From: Zygnema cylindricum
Lineage: Eukaryota > Streptophyta > Zygnematophyceae > Zygnematales > Zygnemataceae
DNA length: 64,000 nt
Direction of reading: 5' to 3'
NCBI GenBank assembly: GCA_037447655.1
Contig: JBBHKE010000240.1
Span: 62,001 to 126,000 of the forward strand
Shown here: positions 1 through 9,941 of the stretch, in pieces
How the letters are laid out: each line of letters starts with the position of its first letter
How positions within the stretch are numbered: the stretch's first letter is position 1
Translations under genes and position numbers: made by a program
Notes under the pieces: model-generated
The model's input: only the letters and a program-made list of their open reading frames with translations
Database searches by the model: none
What the model was told of the DNA's origin: nothing

Positions 1-722
1 GAAGGGTGGCTTCTGTGAAAAACAAAAAAAATTGGTCGTGAAGGTTAGTTTTTTGTAAAGAGGTGAGTCATTAAAGACAATAAAGGTGAGTCGTGAAGAT
101 GACGAAACAATACCCCCAGCGGAAGCTTTTTCATCTTGTTCATTGCAGCGAATTGTTTCAGCCTAGTCATGACAACAGAATCAAGGGGCTTCTCCGGAGC
201 AGATCCATTAGGCTTGATCCAAGGATGGTTTCCATAAAAAAAATATATAATAGTTCCAATCAGCAAAATAAATTATTCCAAATCATTTAGAAGAAATTGA
301 AACTAAGAGTAAACGAAATTAAAATCAAAACAATGTCAAGTATTTCAAAACCATTGTTGTTTTGACTCAAACTCTTACAAATAAGCTCTTTGTTGCGTAA
401 AATAAAACAACATAAAATAAATCCATACCTATGCACCTGCGTGAAATTCAAAACATAAATCAAAAACAAAGGTAACAAAAAAGTTTTCAAACATGCACAG
501 ATTACAGGGAAATGGCCATCAAATGACAACCGAAACATACAACAAGTGCCATCAATGTAATACACTCAAGGAGAACTCCAACGTTGATCTTAAATATACG
601 TGATGACTAGCCAAACCGGATGAACAGACAAAGTGACACACGGAAAGCTTGGTTAACTGACCGGCCCAAAAAGAAGGCACACCATAGAGTAGAATATAAA
701 GAATGACACCGCTGCTCCATGC
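1..722. other. AT-rich stretch without recognisable gene
   Basis: I see no domain, RNA gene or repeat structure here. The short open frames on both strands are AT-rich and overlap each other without any protein-family signature. The stretch ends at the 5-base target site of the gypsy element that begins at 728, so it is the pre-insertion host flank. Confidence 0.5.
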
Positions 723-727
723 CCTTG

Positions 728-1221
728 TGTAACAAGGTTACAGGTTGAATACTTAGTGGCTAGAAAGTAGGCTGCTATAGTTGCGGTTCACAGCAGCGCA
801 GCTGCGATTCTAGATTAGCGCAACATAGCAGCATAGCAACTGAGTAGAATAACGTAGCGCAGCATAGCAACGCAGCGTAGCAGTATAACAACGCCGCGGA
901 ATGTAGATTTTACCGTATAGTTATAAAAGAATATTGTGGATAGATCTCGGTTGACCGCGAAGGTCCACGTGTACATTTGTACAGTATTGGGTTGACTAGC
1001 AGTTAGTTAGTTTAAATAGTGAGACAGACGTAGTGCGAGACAGACTCTTTTTAGTAGACCTTCGCAGCGAGCGCCGAATATTGTAATCCTCTCTGGGGTA
1101 ATAAAGCGCAATCTTGTCTGTTATTGCTGTGTGCGCCTGCTGTTGCTACGGGAAGATCCTTGGAGCTTTCCGCTGTGCATGGTGGTGTATTGTGTGGCGT
1201 ATAATCCTGGTCCCTTTTACA
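728..1221 (+). repeat. 5' LTR of element A
   Basis: The LTR begins TG and ends CA. It is near-identical to 7429-7923. A TTTAAATA box lies near 1011 and an AATAAAG polyadenylation-like signal near 1099, giving a likely U3-R-U5 layout. The 780-900 part is dense in GCGCAGC-type words that recur inside the element's 3' reading frame. Confidence 0.95.
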
Positions 1222-1222
1222 C

Positions 1223-1235
1223 TGGTATCGGAGCC
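1223..1235 (+). promoter_or_regulatory. Primer-binding site of element A (tRNA-Met)
   Basis: TGGTATCGGAGCC lies one base after the 5' LTR. It matches the complement of the usual plant tRNA-Met 3' end (TGGTATCAGAGCC) except for one A-to-G change. Copia element D carries the same variant, which suggests the host tRNA itself differs at this position. Confidence 0.85.
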
Positions 1236-1255
1236 TATCCCCGTGACCCGACAGC

Positions 1256-2450
1256 ATGGAGGAACACGGTGTATCCACTACAGAAATGTTAGCGCAAGTT
1301 CTCAAGAGTTAGAAAGCGTGAGATTACAAAATGCGCAGCTAAGCTGAGCAACACCGTCGGAACTTTGGAATCTCGTCTTGGTGAGCGACCTCATAGAGGC
1401 ATAGAGAGAGACTCTAGGAGACCGAAATTACGACTTCGCGACGAGTTGGACCCCGCAAGACACAAAAACCTGGACACGTGGCTATTCCCTGTTGCGAATT
1501 ATCTCGAGAATTTTCTTGGCCTGTCGGACCGAGAGAAGATTCACTACGCGGGTGGTCTTCTGAAGGGGGCAGCGGGTGCATGGTGGAGGACATTGGTGGA
1601 GAGTGATGAGATACCGACCGTTTGGGCTCTCTTCGTTCAATTCCTCCGAGACGCCTAGCAGCCTGTTTATACGGTTAAGGCTGCACGAGATACGATCGCA
1701 GTGCTGAAGCAACGAACTTAAGTGTTGGAGTTTACGCAACGATTTTTGGAGTGTAAGGTTCAAATACCTACGATGACGGAGGATGAAGCTGTGGATCGCT
1801 TTGTGAAGGGGCTCAAATCCTCCATTCGTAGGGATGTGGAACAGTGGCTCGCTCGGGAAAGCACAACTCCTAGTCTCTCAGCAATCATTCAGTTTGCTGA
1901 GCGGACCGATTCAGTCGAGTTCACCCTCCGACGGTCTTATCATTTTGGGTGAGTAGCGGTGGGGGGGTCGTCGAGACGATGGTCCAACTCCCATGGAGCT
2001 CGGAGCAATCGATGAGGATAAGGAGGTGGTCAACGTACTGCGTAAAAATAATAAAACTATCAAGACCAAGGCCAACTACTTATCCCCTGAGGAGCTCCAA
2101 CGGAGGAGGCAAAATGGCTTATGCTTCCAGTGCGGTTCCCCGGACCATATGGCCCGTGATTGTCCAAAACGGAAAAATGCAGGAAAGGGGAAACTTAACG
2201 TCATGAGGTTAGCCGGTGAAGGAGGAGACCCTTTGATATTTAGGGGTCAAATCGGAGTGTGCGCAACCAGCTTCATGGTGGACTCCGGAGCAACGGGAAA
2301 TTTCAACAACGAGGCAATGGTGAAAAAGTTAAAGCTTCCTCTCGTGGTGCTTACGAATCAGCAGTCGGTACAGTTCGCAGACGGAAGTTCCTTATCCATT
2401 ACCCATCGTACCCCGAGGTTACGTGTCGGCATCGTGAGATTCCGATGGTA
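1256..2450 (+). pseudogene. gag: Gag and protease region of element A (broken)
   Basis: An ATG at 1256 opens a Gag-like frame that meets a stop within 20 codons. The recognisable Ty3/gypsy Gag domain lies at 1365-1950, with a motif around LKGAAGAWW, and is interrupted by a stop at 1656-1658 and frame changes. A CCHC zinc knuckle (CFQCGSPDHMARDC) lies near 2119-2165 and binds RNA in this family. It is followed by a pepsin-like protease start, MVDSGATGNF, near 2275. The 1993-2451 segment keeps the knuckle and protease in one frame. Gag would package element RNA in cytoplasmic particles and the protease would cut the polyprotein. The several breaks make this copy nonfunctional. Confidence 0.85.
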
Positions 2451-2744
2451 GGACACTCTTCATGTATTACCTCTTGGGGACCATGAGGTAATCTTCAGGA
2501 AGCCGTGGCTGCAAAAATGGAATCCGACGATCGATTGGAGAAGTGGGGCCATGAGAGTGAAGAAGGGCGAAGAAGAGTTTGAGGTAAAAACGGGAGCGGC
2601 TGGTAAAGGATCGGAAGAGGGACGCCTACTTTCGGCTCTATAGCTTAAGAGGGCACTCAAAAAAGGGGAAACTATTAGTGTAGCGGTCGTCCAGCCCATG
2701 GAGGAGGCGAAGGAGGAGATTTCAGAGGAATGGAAAAAGAAGGA

Positions 2745-3469
2745 TCCTTCTCGAGGAGTACGTAGATGTTTTTCCCCCGAAGCTCCCCAAGGGCTTACCT
2801 CCGAAGCGCGAAGTAGACCACAAGATAGAACTTGTTCCCGGAGCGGCACCCCCGGCTAATTGGATTTACAAGATGAGTTACACCGAATTAGACGAACTCA
2901 AAAAGCAACTCGCAGAGTTGGTCGAAGCCGGAGCAATAGAACCGAGCAAGTCACCGTATGGAGCCCCCGTTCTTTTCGTGAATAAAAAAGATGGAGGTTT
3001 CCGTATGTGTGTGGACTACCGAGCGCTAAACAAGTTAACGATCAGGAATGCGTACCCTTTACCGAGAATAGACGAATTGTTAGACCGACTTCGAGGTGCT
3101 AAATATTTCTCAAAGATAGATATGCGGAGCGGCTATCACCAGATTAGAATTGCTGACGAGGATGTGGAAAAGACGGCGTTTAGTACTCGGTATGGGCATT
3201 ACCAGTTTCGGGTAATGCCGTTTGGGTAAACCAATGCGCCGGCGACTTTTATGCATCTGATGAACTCCATCTTTCGACAATATCTGGACGCATTTGTAAT
3301 TGTCTTTTTAGACGACATCTTGGTATATAGCCGAACGTTAGAGGAACACATGAAGCACCTACGAACTGTCCTACAATTCCTTCGAGAGAATAAGTTGTAC
3401 GCAAAGAGGAGCAAATGTGACTTCTTGAAGAAAAAAATTGATTTTTTGGGCCATGTGGTGGCCGACTAA
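2745..3469 (+). pseudogene. pol: Reverse transcriptase of element A (one in-frame stop)
   Basis: The frame carries the family's RT blocks in order: the N-terminal [12 protein letters not shown] region, [66 protein letters not shown] and VMPFG. The catalytic block reads FLDDILVYS, where gypsy RTs usually have YLDDIL. The first block is separated from TNAPATF by a TAA at 3227-3229 in the same frame, where a leucine codon is expected; TTA to TAA is one base. The frame ends at 3469 with DFLGHVVAD, the normal end of the RT thumb region. The enzyme would copy element RNA into cDNA, but this copy cannot make a full-length product without readthrough. Confidence 0.9.
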
Positions 3470-3957
3470 TCCAGATCCGCCAACAAAACAAGGGCAAAGG
3501 AAGGATGGCCGCATGGGGTGAACATACTGAGAACGAGCTATCCGATTATGCCTCTATTATCAGCATTTAACGTTCGCCAAAATTCCGCATTCACTCACGG
3601 AATACAGAATGAGCGTGTCCTACAGTGAAATCATAAGTAACTTTAACACCTTAAACGAACGGTTGGTTAATGCCTTTGTTAGCTGCTCCGAACCTGACCT
3701 ACCTTTGACGATAATTCACCCAAATGCCCGGTTATTGGAGCGTCTTTATGCAAGATCACGAAAAGGCTCTACAACCCATTGCCTACGATAGAACTAAAGG
3801 CAATGAGTTTAACGGGTCACCCATGAAAGGAGACAATGTATGTCAATGTAGAGGTTAGAAATGCTACGCTCACTCGATCATAGTTATCACGATCACCACA
3901 CCTGCCGAAACAGGGTTGTCGAAACAAGCGCCGATGACGCTTCCCTGACGGGAGAAC
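3470..3957 (+). pseudogene. Degenerate RT-to-integrase segment with RNase H remnant
   Basis: A gypsy RNase H domain is expected here. I can read only one convincing piece, near 3748-3800, with the pattern MQDHEKALQPIAYD, which corresponds to the conserved 'LQPIAYxSR' block. The rest is shorter than a normal RNase H plus connection (about 650 bp between RT end and integrase finger) and does not align by eye in any frame. Deletion and frameshift are the simplest explanation. Confidence 0.55.
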
Positions 3958-5348
3958 TTGTCATTGAATACAACGGGCGAACCGGCAGCGCCCCGAAGAC
4001 CCGGAGTCGCTGCTCCAGTGGCGGAGCAACGATCACACACATCGCTAGATGTTAACGTTAGCTCTGTGAAGAAGAACACCGCCGCGGCGACCACAGCGCA
4101 AGATCCGCAACTCAGCGCAGTCACCAGTACGATGCAAGTAGACGAGCAGTGGCTAAGTATAATCAAGGCAGCATATGACGACGACGAAACATTAAGAGAA
4201 CTGATAAAACGGAAGGTATTGGTTCGGCCCGCCAATGGTATGTGGCGATACAGACCAAGCAAAACAACGAGACTTTACGTACCGACAAACCAGGAGCTAC
4301 GTCATTCGATACTGAAATTAAGTCATGATGAACCACTCAGTGGACACTTCGGCCGGGATAAAACAACCGCACGTGTCGCTGAGGCGTATTATTGGCCAAA
4401 CATGACTCGGGACATTGCGGAGTATGTCCGGACGTGTGACTCCTGTAACAAAAACAAAGCGGAATCGGGTCACCAGGGTCTGTTACAACCCCTTCCGATA
4501 CCATCTGTTCCTTGGGAAGCGATTTCGATGGACTTCATCGTTGCTCTCCCATTAACCAGGGAAGGTTATGACTCTATCTTTGTCGTCGTGGATTACCTGA
4601 CAAAAATGGCTCATTTTTTACCCACGACAACCACCGCCAGAGCGCGAGATGTGGCAGACTTATTCTTTCGGGAGGTATTCCGCCATCACGGACTCCCAAA
4701 GAGGATCGTCAGCGATCGAGATCGGAAATTTGTGGGTCACTTTTGGAGGGGTCTGTTTGAGCTATGTGGAACGCAACTGGCGATGTCCACAGCTTACCAC
4801 CCTCAAACGAATGGTCAAAGTGAAAGGGTGAACCGGACATTAGAGGAGGTGTTACGGGCTTATGTTTCGGTGCACCAAATGGATTGGGTAAACCATCTAA
4901 CAGCGATTGAGGTGGCGTACAACAGTGTGGTGCACTCGTCCACGAATGCTACGCCATTCTCCCTCAATGGACGACAGCCCACTCTTCCCCAAAACTTATT
5001 GGTCGCGGACTGCCCTAGGCCGGCAGCTCTGGATTTTTCCACAACGTTGCAAGGGAACCTAGAAAAGGCGGCGAAGGCGCTCCAACTAGCAAAGGATCGT
5101 CAAAAGTCGCTGGCCGATTCTCACCGGAAGGACACCGTCTTTCGCGTGGGTGATAATGTTCGCCTCAATATGGCTCACCTCTCCCTATCGGGCGCCCTCT
5201 CTAAGAAATTGGCACCAAAATTCACGCGCCCATTCACGGTACTGTCACGTGTGGGAGAGGTGGCTTATAAGTTAGATATTCCGACGGAGTGGCATATCCA
5301 CAACGTCTTCCATGTTTCCCTGCTTAAACTGTTCCAAACCCTGATTCG
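3958..5348 (+). CDS. pol: Integrase of element A (HHCC finger, DDE core)
   Basis: This long open frame continues to 5514, but its last part is out of frame with the chromodomain. After a low-complexity Ala/Thr-rich start, the zinc-binding finger uses histidines in LSHDEPLSGHFG and cysteines in RTCDSC. The catalytic core has D in SMDFIVALP, D in VSDRDRKF and E in TNGQSERVNRTLEE, the normal DD35E order. The GPY/F-like C-terminal part (KKLAPKFTRPFTVLSRVG, HNVFHVSLLK) is also present. Integrase would join element cDNA to host DNA in the nucleus. A frame change near 5335-5350 separates it from the chromodomain that normally completes the protein. The start codon is arbitrary because the upstream polyprotein is broken. 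Confidence 0.85.
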
Positions 5349-6320
5349 ATGTTCCCTAATCGATGGCAAACTACTCCTTTGCCCCCCGTTCACGGTACCT
5401 CGGACGAGTATGAGGTGGAGGAGATACTTCAGTCGCGTCGCTCTCAATATTCCACCGCCTACCAGTATCTGGTGCGTTGGAAGGGCTACGACGCTGAGGA
5501 CGACTCTCGGGTGAACGAGGAGGATCTGCATTCTCCTGAGTTGCTGCCCCGGTTTCAGATAAGTGAGGACACTCAACTTCACCAAAGGGGCAATCGCAGC
5601 GGCCGCGGCAAAGGAACGAAGCGCAGTGTCGCAACCATCGCAATTATATTAGGGACGCGGCGAAGAAACGCAGCGACGAGGTTACCTCACTTCGGCGATA
5701 CAACGGCGCAGCCAGCGCAGCGCAGCAGGGATACGGTACCATCAGAGGAACGCAGCGCCACCGCTGCGCTGACAGGAAAGCGCAACGGCGCAACCGTGTT
5801 TCACCACTTTGGTGACAACGAACCCTCGGTTTCGCTAGGGCAGCGCAGTATGATAAATGTTGGACGCTGCGATAACCTCGCACACTGCGAGGCTTCACAG
5901 AGTCCAAACGTGAAACCCGCAACCCTCTGTAATAAAGCCGCCATCCGCCCTCGCGCCCAGCCTAGTCCAGGCAGCGTAGAGAGTGCTTCACTCTGCACAG
6001 CTAGCTTACCCTCCCTTCTCGCACTACCAGAATTATCCGACGCCACAACATCCATGGCATCATCATCTTCTCCACCCCCAAAAAGACGGAGACCGGTACG
6101 AGTAGGGCGAAGAGATGAACCCCGCCCAGATAGATTGTTAGAGGCGGCAGAGGCCACGGTAGAGGAAGACAGGAGGAGGGAGGTAGAAGCAGTCCCTCAA
6201 TCAGAGGAGACAACTAGTCATGGGGAAGGCTCAGCGGAGACCAACGGAGGAGAGGAGTCACAAAATTCACAAGACCCCGAGTACAACCCAATCCAAGAAG
6301 GGGATCAAGAGGATGACTAA
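5349..6320 (+). CDS. Chromodomain plus long low-complexity tail of element A
   Basis: Residues about 10-60 form a chromodomain: EYEVEEILQSR, then YLVRWKGYD, then a hydrophobic end before PELLPRF. The aromatic and WKGY positions are those that contact methylated histone H3 tails in the family, so the domain probably guides integration to heterochromatin (inference). What follows is unusual. About 250 residues of Arg/Ala/Ser-rich sequence run to acidic runs (EEDRRREVEAV, GDQEDD) and one TAA at 6318-6320. After that stop the same frame stays open to 7418. The tail contains repeated GCGCAG words also seen in the LTR U3. Chromovirus polyproteins normally end soon after the chromodomain. Confidence 0.75.
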   Translation: MFPNRWQTTPLPPVHGTSDEYEVEEILQSRRSQYSTAYQYLVRWKGYDAEDDSRVNEEDLHSPELLPRFQISEDTQLHQRGNRSGRGKGTKRSVATIAIILGTRRRNAATRLPHFGDTTAQPAQRSRDTVPSEERSATAALTGKRNGATVFHHFGDNEPSVSLGQRSMINVGRCDNLAHCEASQSPNVKPATLCNKAAIRPRAQPSPGSVESASLCTASLPSLLALPELSDATTSMASSSSPPPKRRRPVRVGRRDEPRPDRLLEAAEATVEEDRRREVEAVPQSEETTSHGEGSAETNGGEESQNSQDPEYNPIQEGDQEDD

Positions 6321-6326
6321 GACCAT

Positions 6327-7418
6327 GTGATTTCGTATGCGGAGGAGCCGGAACGGGAACCGACACCCCCGCAAATTGAGGAGCGCGCCTCCGACCTGGA
6401 GGTAATGAGGGACCCTAATAAGGAGAGCACCGCGGACGAGCATTCCTCGGAAAGCTCGGAGAAGAAGGGGGAAGCACAATACCCTACTGGTGACGAGGTA
6501 TTTCTCCTCGGAAGGGAAAAAGGGGACACGGACAGGGAAAGCGAGCAGGAAGTAGAAATCCCGGAATATCTCTTTCCATCTCCCATGGACACCCGGCATC
6601 CGGACCCTACTTTCACCTTCGCCAAGCGCCTGTACTGGGACCCGTCGGAGTGGCCTGCAACGTGGCGCACAGGAAAACCTGGGGACCCCATCTATATCCC
6701 CGCCGACGTGCCATCTCACCCAGCCTGGAAATTCATGAGGACGAAGGACCTGGGGAACAACCATAAGGGTTACGTACAACTACACCCTCATGCCTTGCCA
6801 TTTGTGGAGGTAATTGAAGAGAACTATCGGTACAGGGTGCACGTTCCCGGGTTACTCCCCCGTTACCACCCGTGGGATGTTCGGCTGCATGACATCATCT
6901 CTCGGGCGGAGGTTACACCTGAGGTACGGGCACTCAAGTTGGCGCGGAATAACGCTCTGCAGCGGGCTCGAGCCGCCAGGAAACACATCTCCTTCAAATT
7001 AAGGAAAGTGCAGCGGGCTCGAGCCGCCAGGAAACACATCTCCTTCAAATTAAGGAAAGTACCGCGGTGGGAACCGGCAGAGGGGGTAGCATACAGGGCA
7101 CAGCCAGCCGAGGAACCCGAAGTTGCCCAAGCCTCGGCACGTGAAGCACCTGCACCGACAGCCATTCCGCTGCAACCTGAGGCACCAGCAGAGGCACCGG
7201 ATGAAGGGGAGGACCGGGTTCGGGAGCGAATCACTCGGAGGCCCTCGACGGCAGCGGACCATCATATAGCGCTGCTGGAGACGCGTTGCGAGCAGCTCCA
7301 GAATCAACTTGACACCCTACGACAGGAATTCGAGGAATACCGTGAGGAAACATACGACATACTCCGGAAATTACAGTACCCTGGGTACGCAAAGTTCAGC
7401 GGGACGCTGAATCCTTAG
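6327..7418 (+). CDS. Unrecognised 3' ORF of element A with C-terminal coiled coil
   Basis: This frame runs 363 codons between pol and the 3' LTR and is the direct in-frame continuation of the chromodomain frame, after a single TAA. I do not recognise a family. Visible features: an acidic N-terminal third (EEPEREPTPP, ESTADEHSSESSEKK); a middle part rich in Trp, Pro and Tyr (RLYWDPSEWPATWRTGKPGDPIYIPADVP, quoted in pieces here as WDPSEWPATW and GDPIYIPADVP) that looks folded; a basic stretch of two 17-residue copies containing RAARKHISFKLRKV; an Ala/Pro/Glu linker; and a C-terminal heptad-like segment (LLETRCEQLQNQLDTLRQEF). The first ATG is well inside (near residue 27), so a polyprotein tail fits better than an independently started protein. 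It sits where env-like ORFs occur, but I see no signal peptide or membrane segment. Confidence 0.65.
   Translation: MISYAEEPEREPTPPQIEERASDLEVMRDPNKESTADEHSSESSEKKGEAQYPTGDEVFLLGREKGDTDRESEQEVEIPEYLFPSPMDTRHPDPTFTFAKRLYWDPSEWPATWRTGKPGDPIYIPADVPSHPAWKFMRTKDLGNNHKGYVQLHPHALPFVEVIEENYRYRVHVPGLLPRYHPWDVRLHDIISRAEVTPEVRALKLARNNALQRARAARKHISFKLRKVQRARAARKHISFKLRKVPRWEPAEGVAYRAQPAEEPEVAQASAREAPAPTAIPLQPEAPAEAPDEGEDRVRERITRRPSTAADHHIALLETRCEQLQNQLDTLRQEFEEYREETYDILRKLQYPGYAKFSGTLNP
6961..7061 (+). repeat. 51-bp tandem duplication inside the element A 3' ORF
   Basis: Two adjacent copies begin AGCGGGCTCGAGCCGCCAGG at 6961 and 7012. The copies are identical or nearly so, and 51 bp keeps the frame (17 codons). 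The repeat doubles a strongly basic peptide. Confidence 0.9.
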
Positions 7419-7428
7419 TGGGAGACAT
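7412..7428 (+). promoter_or_regulatory. Polypurine tract of element A
   Basis: The bases just before the 3' LTR include AGTGGGAGACA, a short purine run where plus-strand DNA synthesis would start. It is less pure than usual, and its placement against the LTR is the main support. Confidence 0.5.
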
Positions 7429-7923
7429 TGTAACAAGGTTACAGATAGAATACTTAGTGGCTAGAAAGTAGGCTGATATAGTTGCGGTTGCAGAGCAGCG
7501 CAGCTGCGATTCCAGATTAGCGCAAGATAGCAGCATAACAACTTAGTAGAATAACGTAGCGCAGCACAGCAACGCAGCGTAGCAGTATAGCAACGCCGCG
7601 AAATGTAGATTTTACCGTATAGTTCTAGAAGAATATTGTGGATAGATCTCGGTTGAACGCGAAGGTCCACGTGTACATTTGTACAGTATTGGGTTGACTA
7701 GCAGTTAGTTAGTTTAAATAATGAGACAGAGGTAGTACGAGACAGACTCTTTTGAGTAGACCTTCGCAGCGAGCGCCGAATCTTGTAATCCTCTCTTGAG
7801 TAATAAAGCGCAATCTTGTCTGTTATTGCTGTGTGCGCCTGCTGTTGCTACGAGAAGATCCTTGGAGCTTTCCGCTGTGCATGGTGGTGTATTGTGTGGC
7901 GTATAATCTTGGTCCCTTTTACA
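7429..7923 (+). repeat. 3' LTR of element A
   Basis: This 495-bp copy matches 728-1221, starts TGTAACAAGG and ends TTTTACA, and is followed by the CCTTG target duplicate. Small differences between the two LTRs (for example around 774-800 versus 7475-7500) show an insertion of moderate age. Confidence 0.95.
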
Positions 7924-7928
7924 CCTTG

Positions 7929-9218
7929 CTTCCGGCCATACTTACGACGCATTACCCGCAGTTAGATCATAATATGTACACAAATTAGGTCATCACTCTC
8001 AATCCAAAACTCCAGAAGGAGGCTTATTTCGATATTTGAATTCTCATATTGCAAATTAGTTTTTTTTTTTTTTTTAAATAAAACAATTGAAGTAAAAGCT
8101 TAACGGGAAAAATGGTGATGAGAAGCTCATAGAAAGTACCTCTGGTGCAACATAATATGCAGAGCCCACAATATCTTTAAAATGTTATCGTGCAATTTGT
8201 CGCGTTCCCTTTGATTTGCGAAATAAATAGCTTACTACAGTACCGTGTCAGATTTGCGACGCTAATCATGATGCCACGTACTTCCACGATACCAAAAGTA
8301 CAAAGAACAATAATGTTGGAAATAAAAAGTACAAAGTTTTCATTTTTTTTGGTTTTTTTGTTTGACCGACCGTAACTGACCGTTATTTTTTTCCTGGTGA
8401 GTCAACAGACCGTAACCGCCCGACCCCCAAAATTTGGCAACCGAATCCGTTCCGGATCCGGCACTAGCGGTCGGTTATCTGTCGGTCACGGTTTCGGTTG
8501 ACCGTTTGCGACCTCTGCTTACAAGTGTGTCTGGAGAACATTTGTTTTGAGTGGCGAACAAATTATTAACCCTATAAGCGATTCAACGTCAACTGATATT
8601 TCAAATCAACCACATTCGATTCGCATGTTAAAATTGTTCTCTTCGATTTACATTTCAAATCAGTCTGTCACTTAGCAATTTTAACCGATATTTGTCGATT
8701 TGAACATCAAATCGATCACCCTCTATCTGCATTTTAATTGATCCTCGTCGGTTTGCAATTCAAATCAATTCTTGTAAATCAACATATAAAAACGACTTTT
8801 TTCAATGCGCGTTTCCATTTAATTTCCGCAAGTTTGCACTTCAGATCGGTTCTAATCGATTCACATTATGAATCAGTTCTTGTCGATTTCCATTCAAATC
8901 GATTCTATTCGATTTGCATTTATACATCATGTACAAAAATAGATGAGAGTTACCGTGGATTCCGCCAACCTTTTCTACCTAGGAAAGTGGATTTGGAGTG
9001 CATTTAACTTCCATTTCAAATTGTAAAATTGCACATTTCGTCACAAAAAAATGGTCAAAACGACATGTTTGTAATAATTCTCCGCAAAAAAAAATGTCGA
9101 GCGAAAAAACGCGAAACGAAACATATCGGGTCAGAAATTTCAAGCTTTCATTTTTTGCATTTTCCCAAAGGATGTCTAGTCCCCGAAAAGTTGGACGGAC
9201 ATCAATAAAATAGTAAAG
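7929..9218. other. Gene-free stretch with several degenerate repeats
   Basis: There is no convincing gene. From left to right: a 17-18-base T run near 8060-8077; a short dispersed repeat at 8195-8262 whose parts recur inverted at 30105-30166; a GACCG/CGGTC-rich imperfect inverted repeat at about 8370-8512; a truncated MITE-like end at about 8525-8577, resembling 9374-9430; and a degenerate tandem array at about 8578-8930. Confidence 0.6.
8578..8930. repeat. Degenerate tandem repeat built on CGATTTGCATTTCAAATC-like units
   Basis: Phrases of the form 'cgattt(g/a)catttcaaatc(g/a)att' recur roughly every 35-45 bases with much drift (for example near 8655, 8700, 8750, 8840 and 8885). Each unit is partly self-complementary (GATTT...AAATC), so the array could also be read as a row of weak hairpins. 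Unit boundaries are uncertain. Confidence 0.55.
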
Positions 9219-9220
9219 TA

Positions 9221-9437
9221 CACCGTGTATAGGTATTAGTATTAATGTTTATTTTGCAGCTTAAGACATATTTTCTCCGAACACGCATATAGGATTATAG
9301 ATCTGACGGTTGCGGTCGAAATCCAATACTCTTAGCTTCCTTTTGGCCATCTCCATGTGAAAATCGGACGAGTGTGTACGGAGAAAAGATGTTTTATGTG
9401 GCGAAAGAATGATTAACCCCAATAGCGATTCACAATG
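9221..9437. mobile_element. TA-flanked MITE with long terminal inverted repeats
   Basis: The element starts CACCGTGTATAGGTATTAG after TA (9219-9220) and ends GCGATTCACAATG before TA (9438-9439). Complementarity runs inward for about 60 bases with mismatches; an inner pair is TATTTTCTCCGAACACGC against GTGTACGGAGAAAAGATG. No transposase frame is present. The ends match the family seen at 29487, 30296, 43509, 49025 and 55080. Copia element B is inserted directly at its right edge. Confidence 0.75.
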
Positions 9438-9442
9438 TACAG

Positions 9443-9889
9443 TATTGGAGATGGATTGGCGGAAGCCATGAAATTGTACACAAGAGAAAGATCAATAAAT
9501 TGGAGAGAGGAATTGATTTGTATTTGGGATGATTTTATTAAGTGAGAAGAGTCACTTATATACAAAATATACAATTGCTAATTACTATGGAGTCTAAGCG
9601 CTCTACGGTGCGCTATAACAAAAAGGATCATAGTCTAGATTCTAATAAATGTATGTAGGACAAAAAGAAGACTGGATCGTCGCCCAAAGGACTGGACCGA
9701 AGGTCAAAGGACTTGTACGTAAGACTAGACCGACGTATGCAATAAAAGGTACACAAGACTGGACAAACGTATGGAAGCACAGACAGGACCAAAAGTGAGT
9801 CGTCCAGATAAGACGGTCAACAAGACTTGACCGACGTAAAAAAAGTAAGGACATGACAAAAATAAACTAACGCTAAATGTCCCTTAACA
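9443..9889 (-). repeat. 3' LTR of element B
   Basis: This 447-bp copy matches the split right LTR. Its internal edge, read on the minus strand, begins TGTTAAGGGACATTTAGCG directly after a G-rich polypurine tract (9890-9900, TTGAGGGGGGG on the minus strand). Confidence 0.92.
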
Positions 9890-9941
9890 CCCCCCCTCAA
9901 GCGAAAACTATGAAGTAGATTGAGATGAAAACAAAGGGAAT

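Larger units (their letters stand above)
728..7923 (+). mobile_element. Complete Ty3/gypsy chromovirus (element A)
   Basis: This is a full-length LTR retrotransposon. It starts TGTAACAAGG and ends CCTTTTACA, has two LTRs of 494 and 495 bp, and is flanked by a perfect 5-bp target duplication, CCTTG, at 723-727 and 7924-7928. The internal order is tRNA-Met primer site, Gag with a CCHC knuckle, aspartic protease, reverse transcriptase, a reduced RNase H, integrase with an HHCC zinc finger and DDE residues, and a chromodomain. That order is Ty3/gypsy, and the chromodomain places it among chromoviruses. Gag and Pol are broken by several stops and frame changes, so this copy is not autonomous. About 1.85 kb between the chromodomain and the 3' LTR is unusual: it stays largely open in the chromodomain frame. 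Confidence 0.95.

Noticed and set aside
6317-6779. Minus-strand frames opposite the element A tail
   Set aside because: They mirror the GC-rich, low-complexity plus-strand frame. They show no domain and oppose the element's transcription direction.
6327-7418. Envelope gene making element A a retrovirus-like element
   Set aside because: The position fits, but the protein has no signal peptide, no transmembrane segment and no glycoprotein-like cysteines, and it is in frame with the chromodomain rather than separately started.
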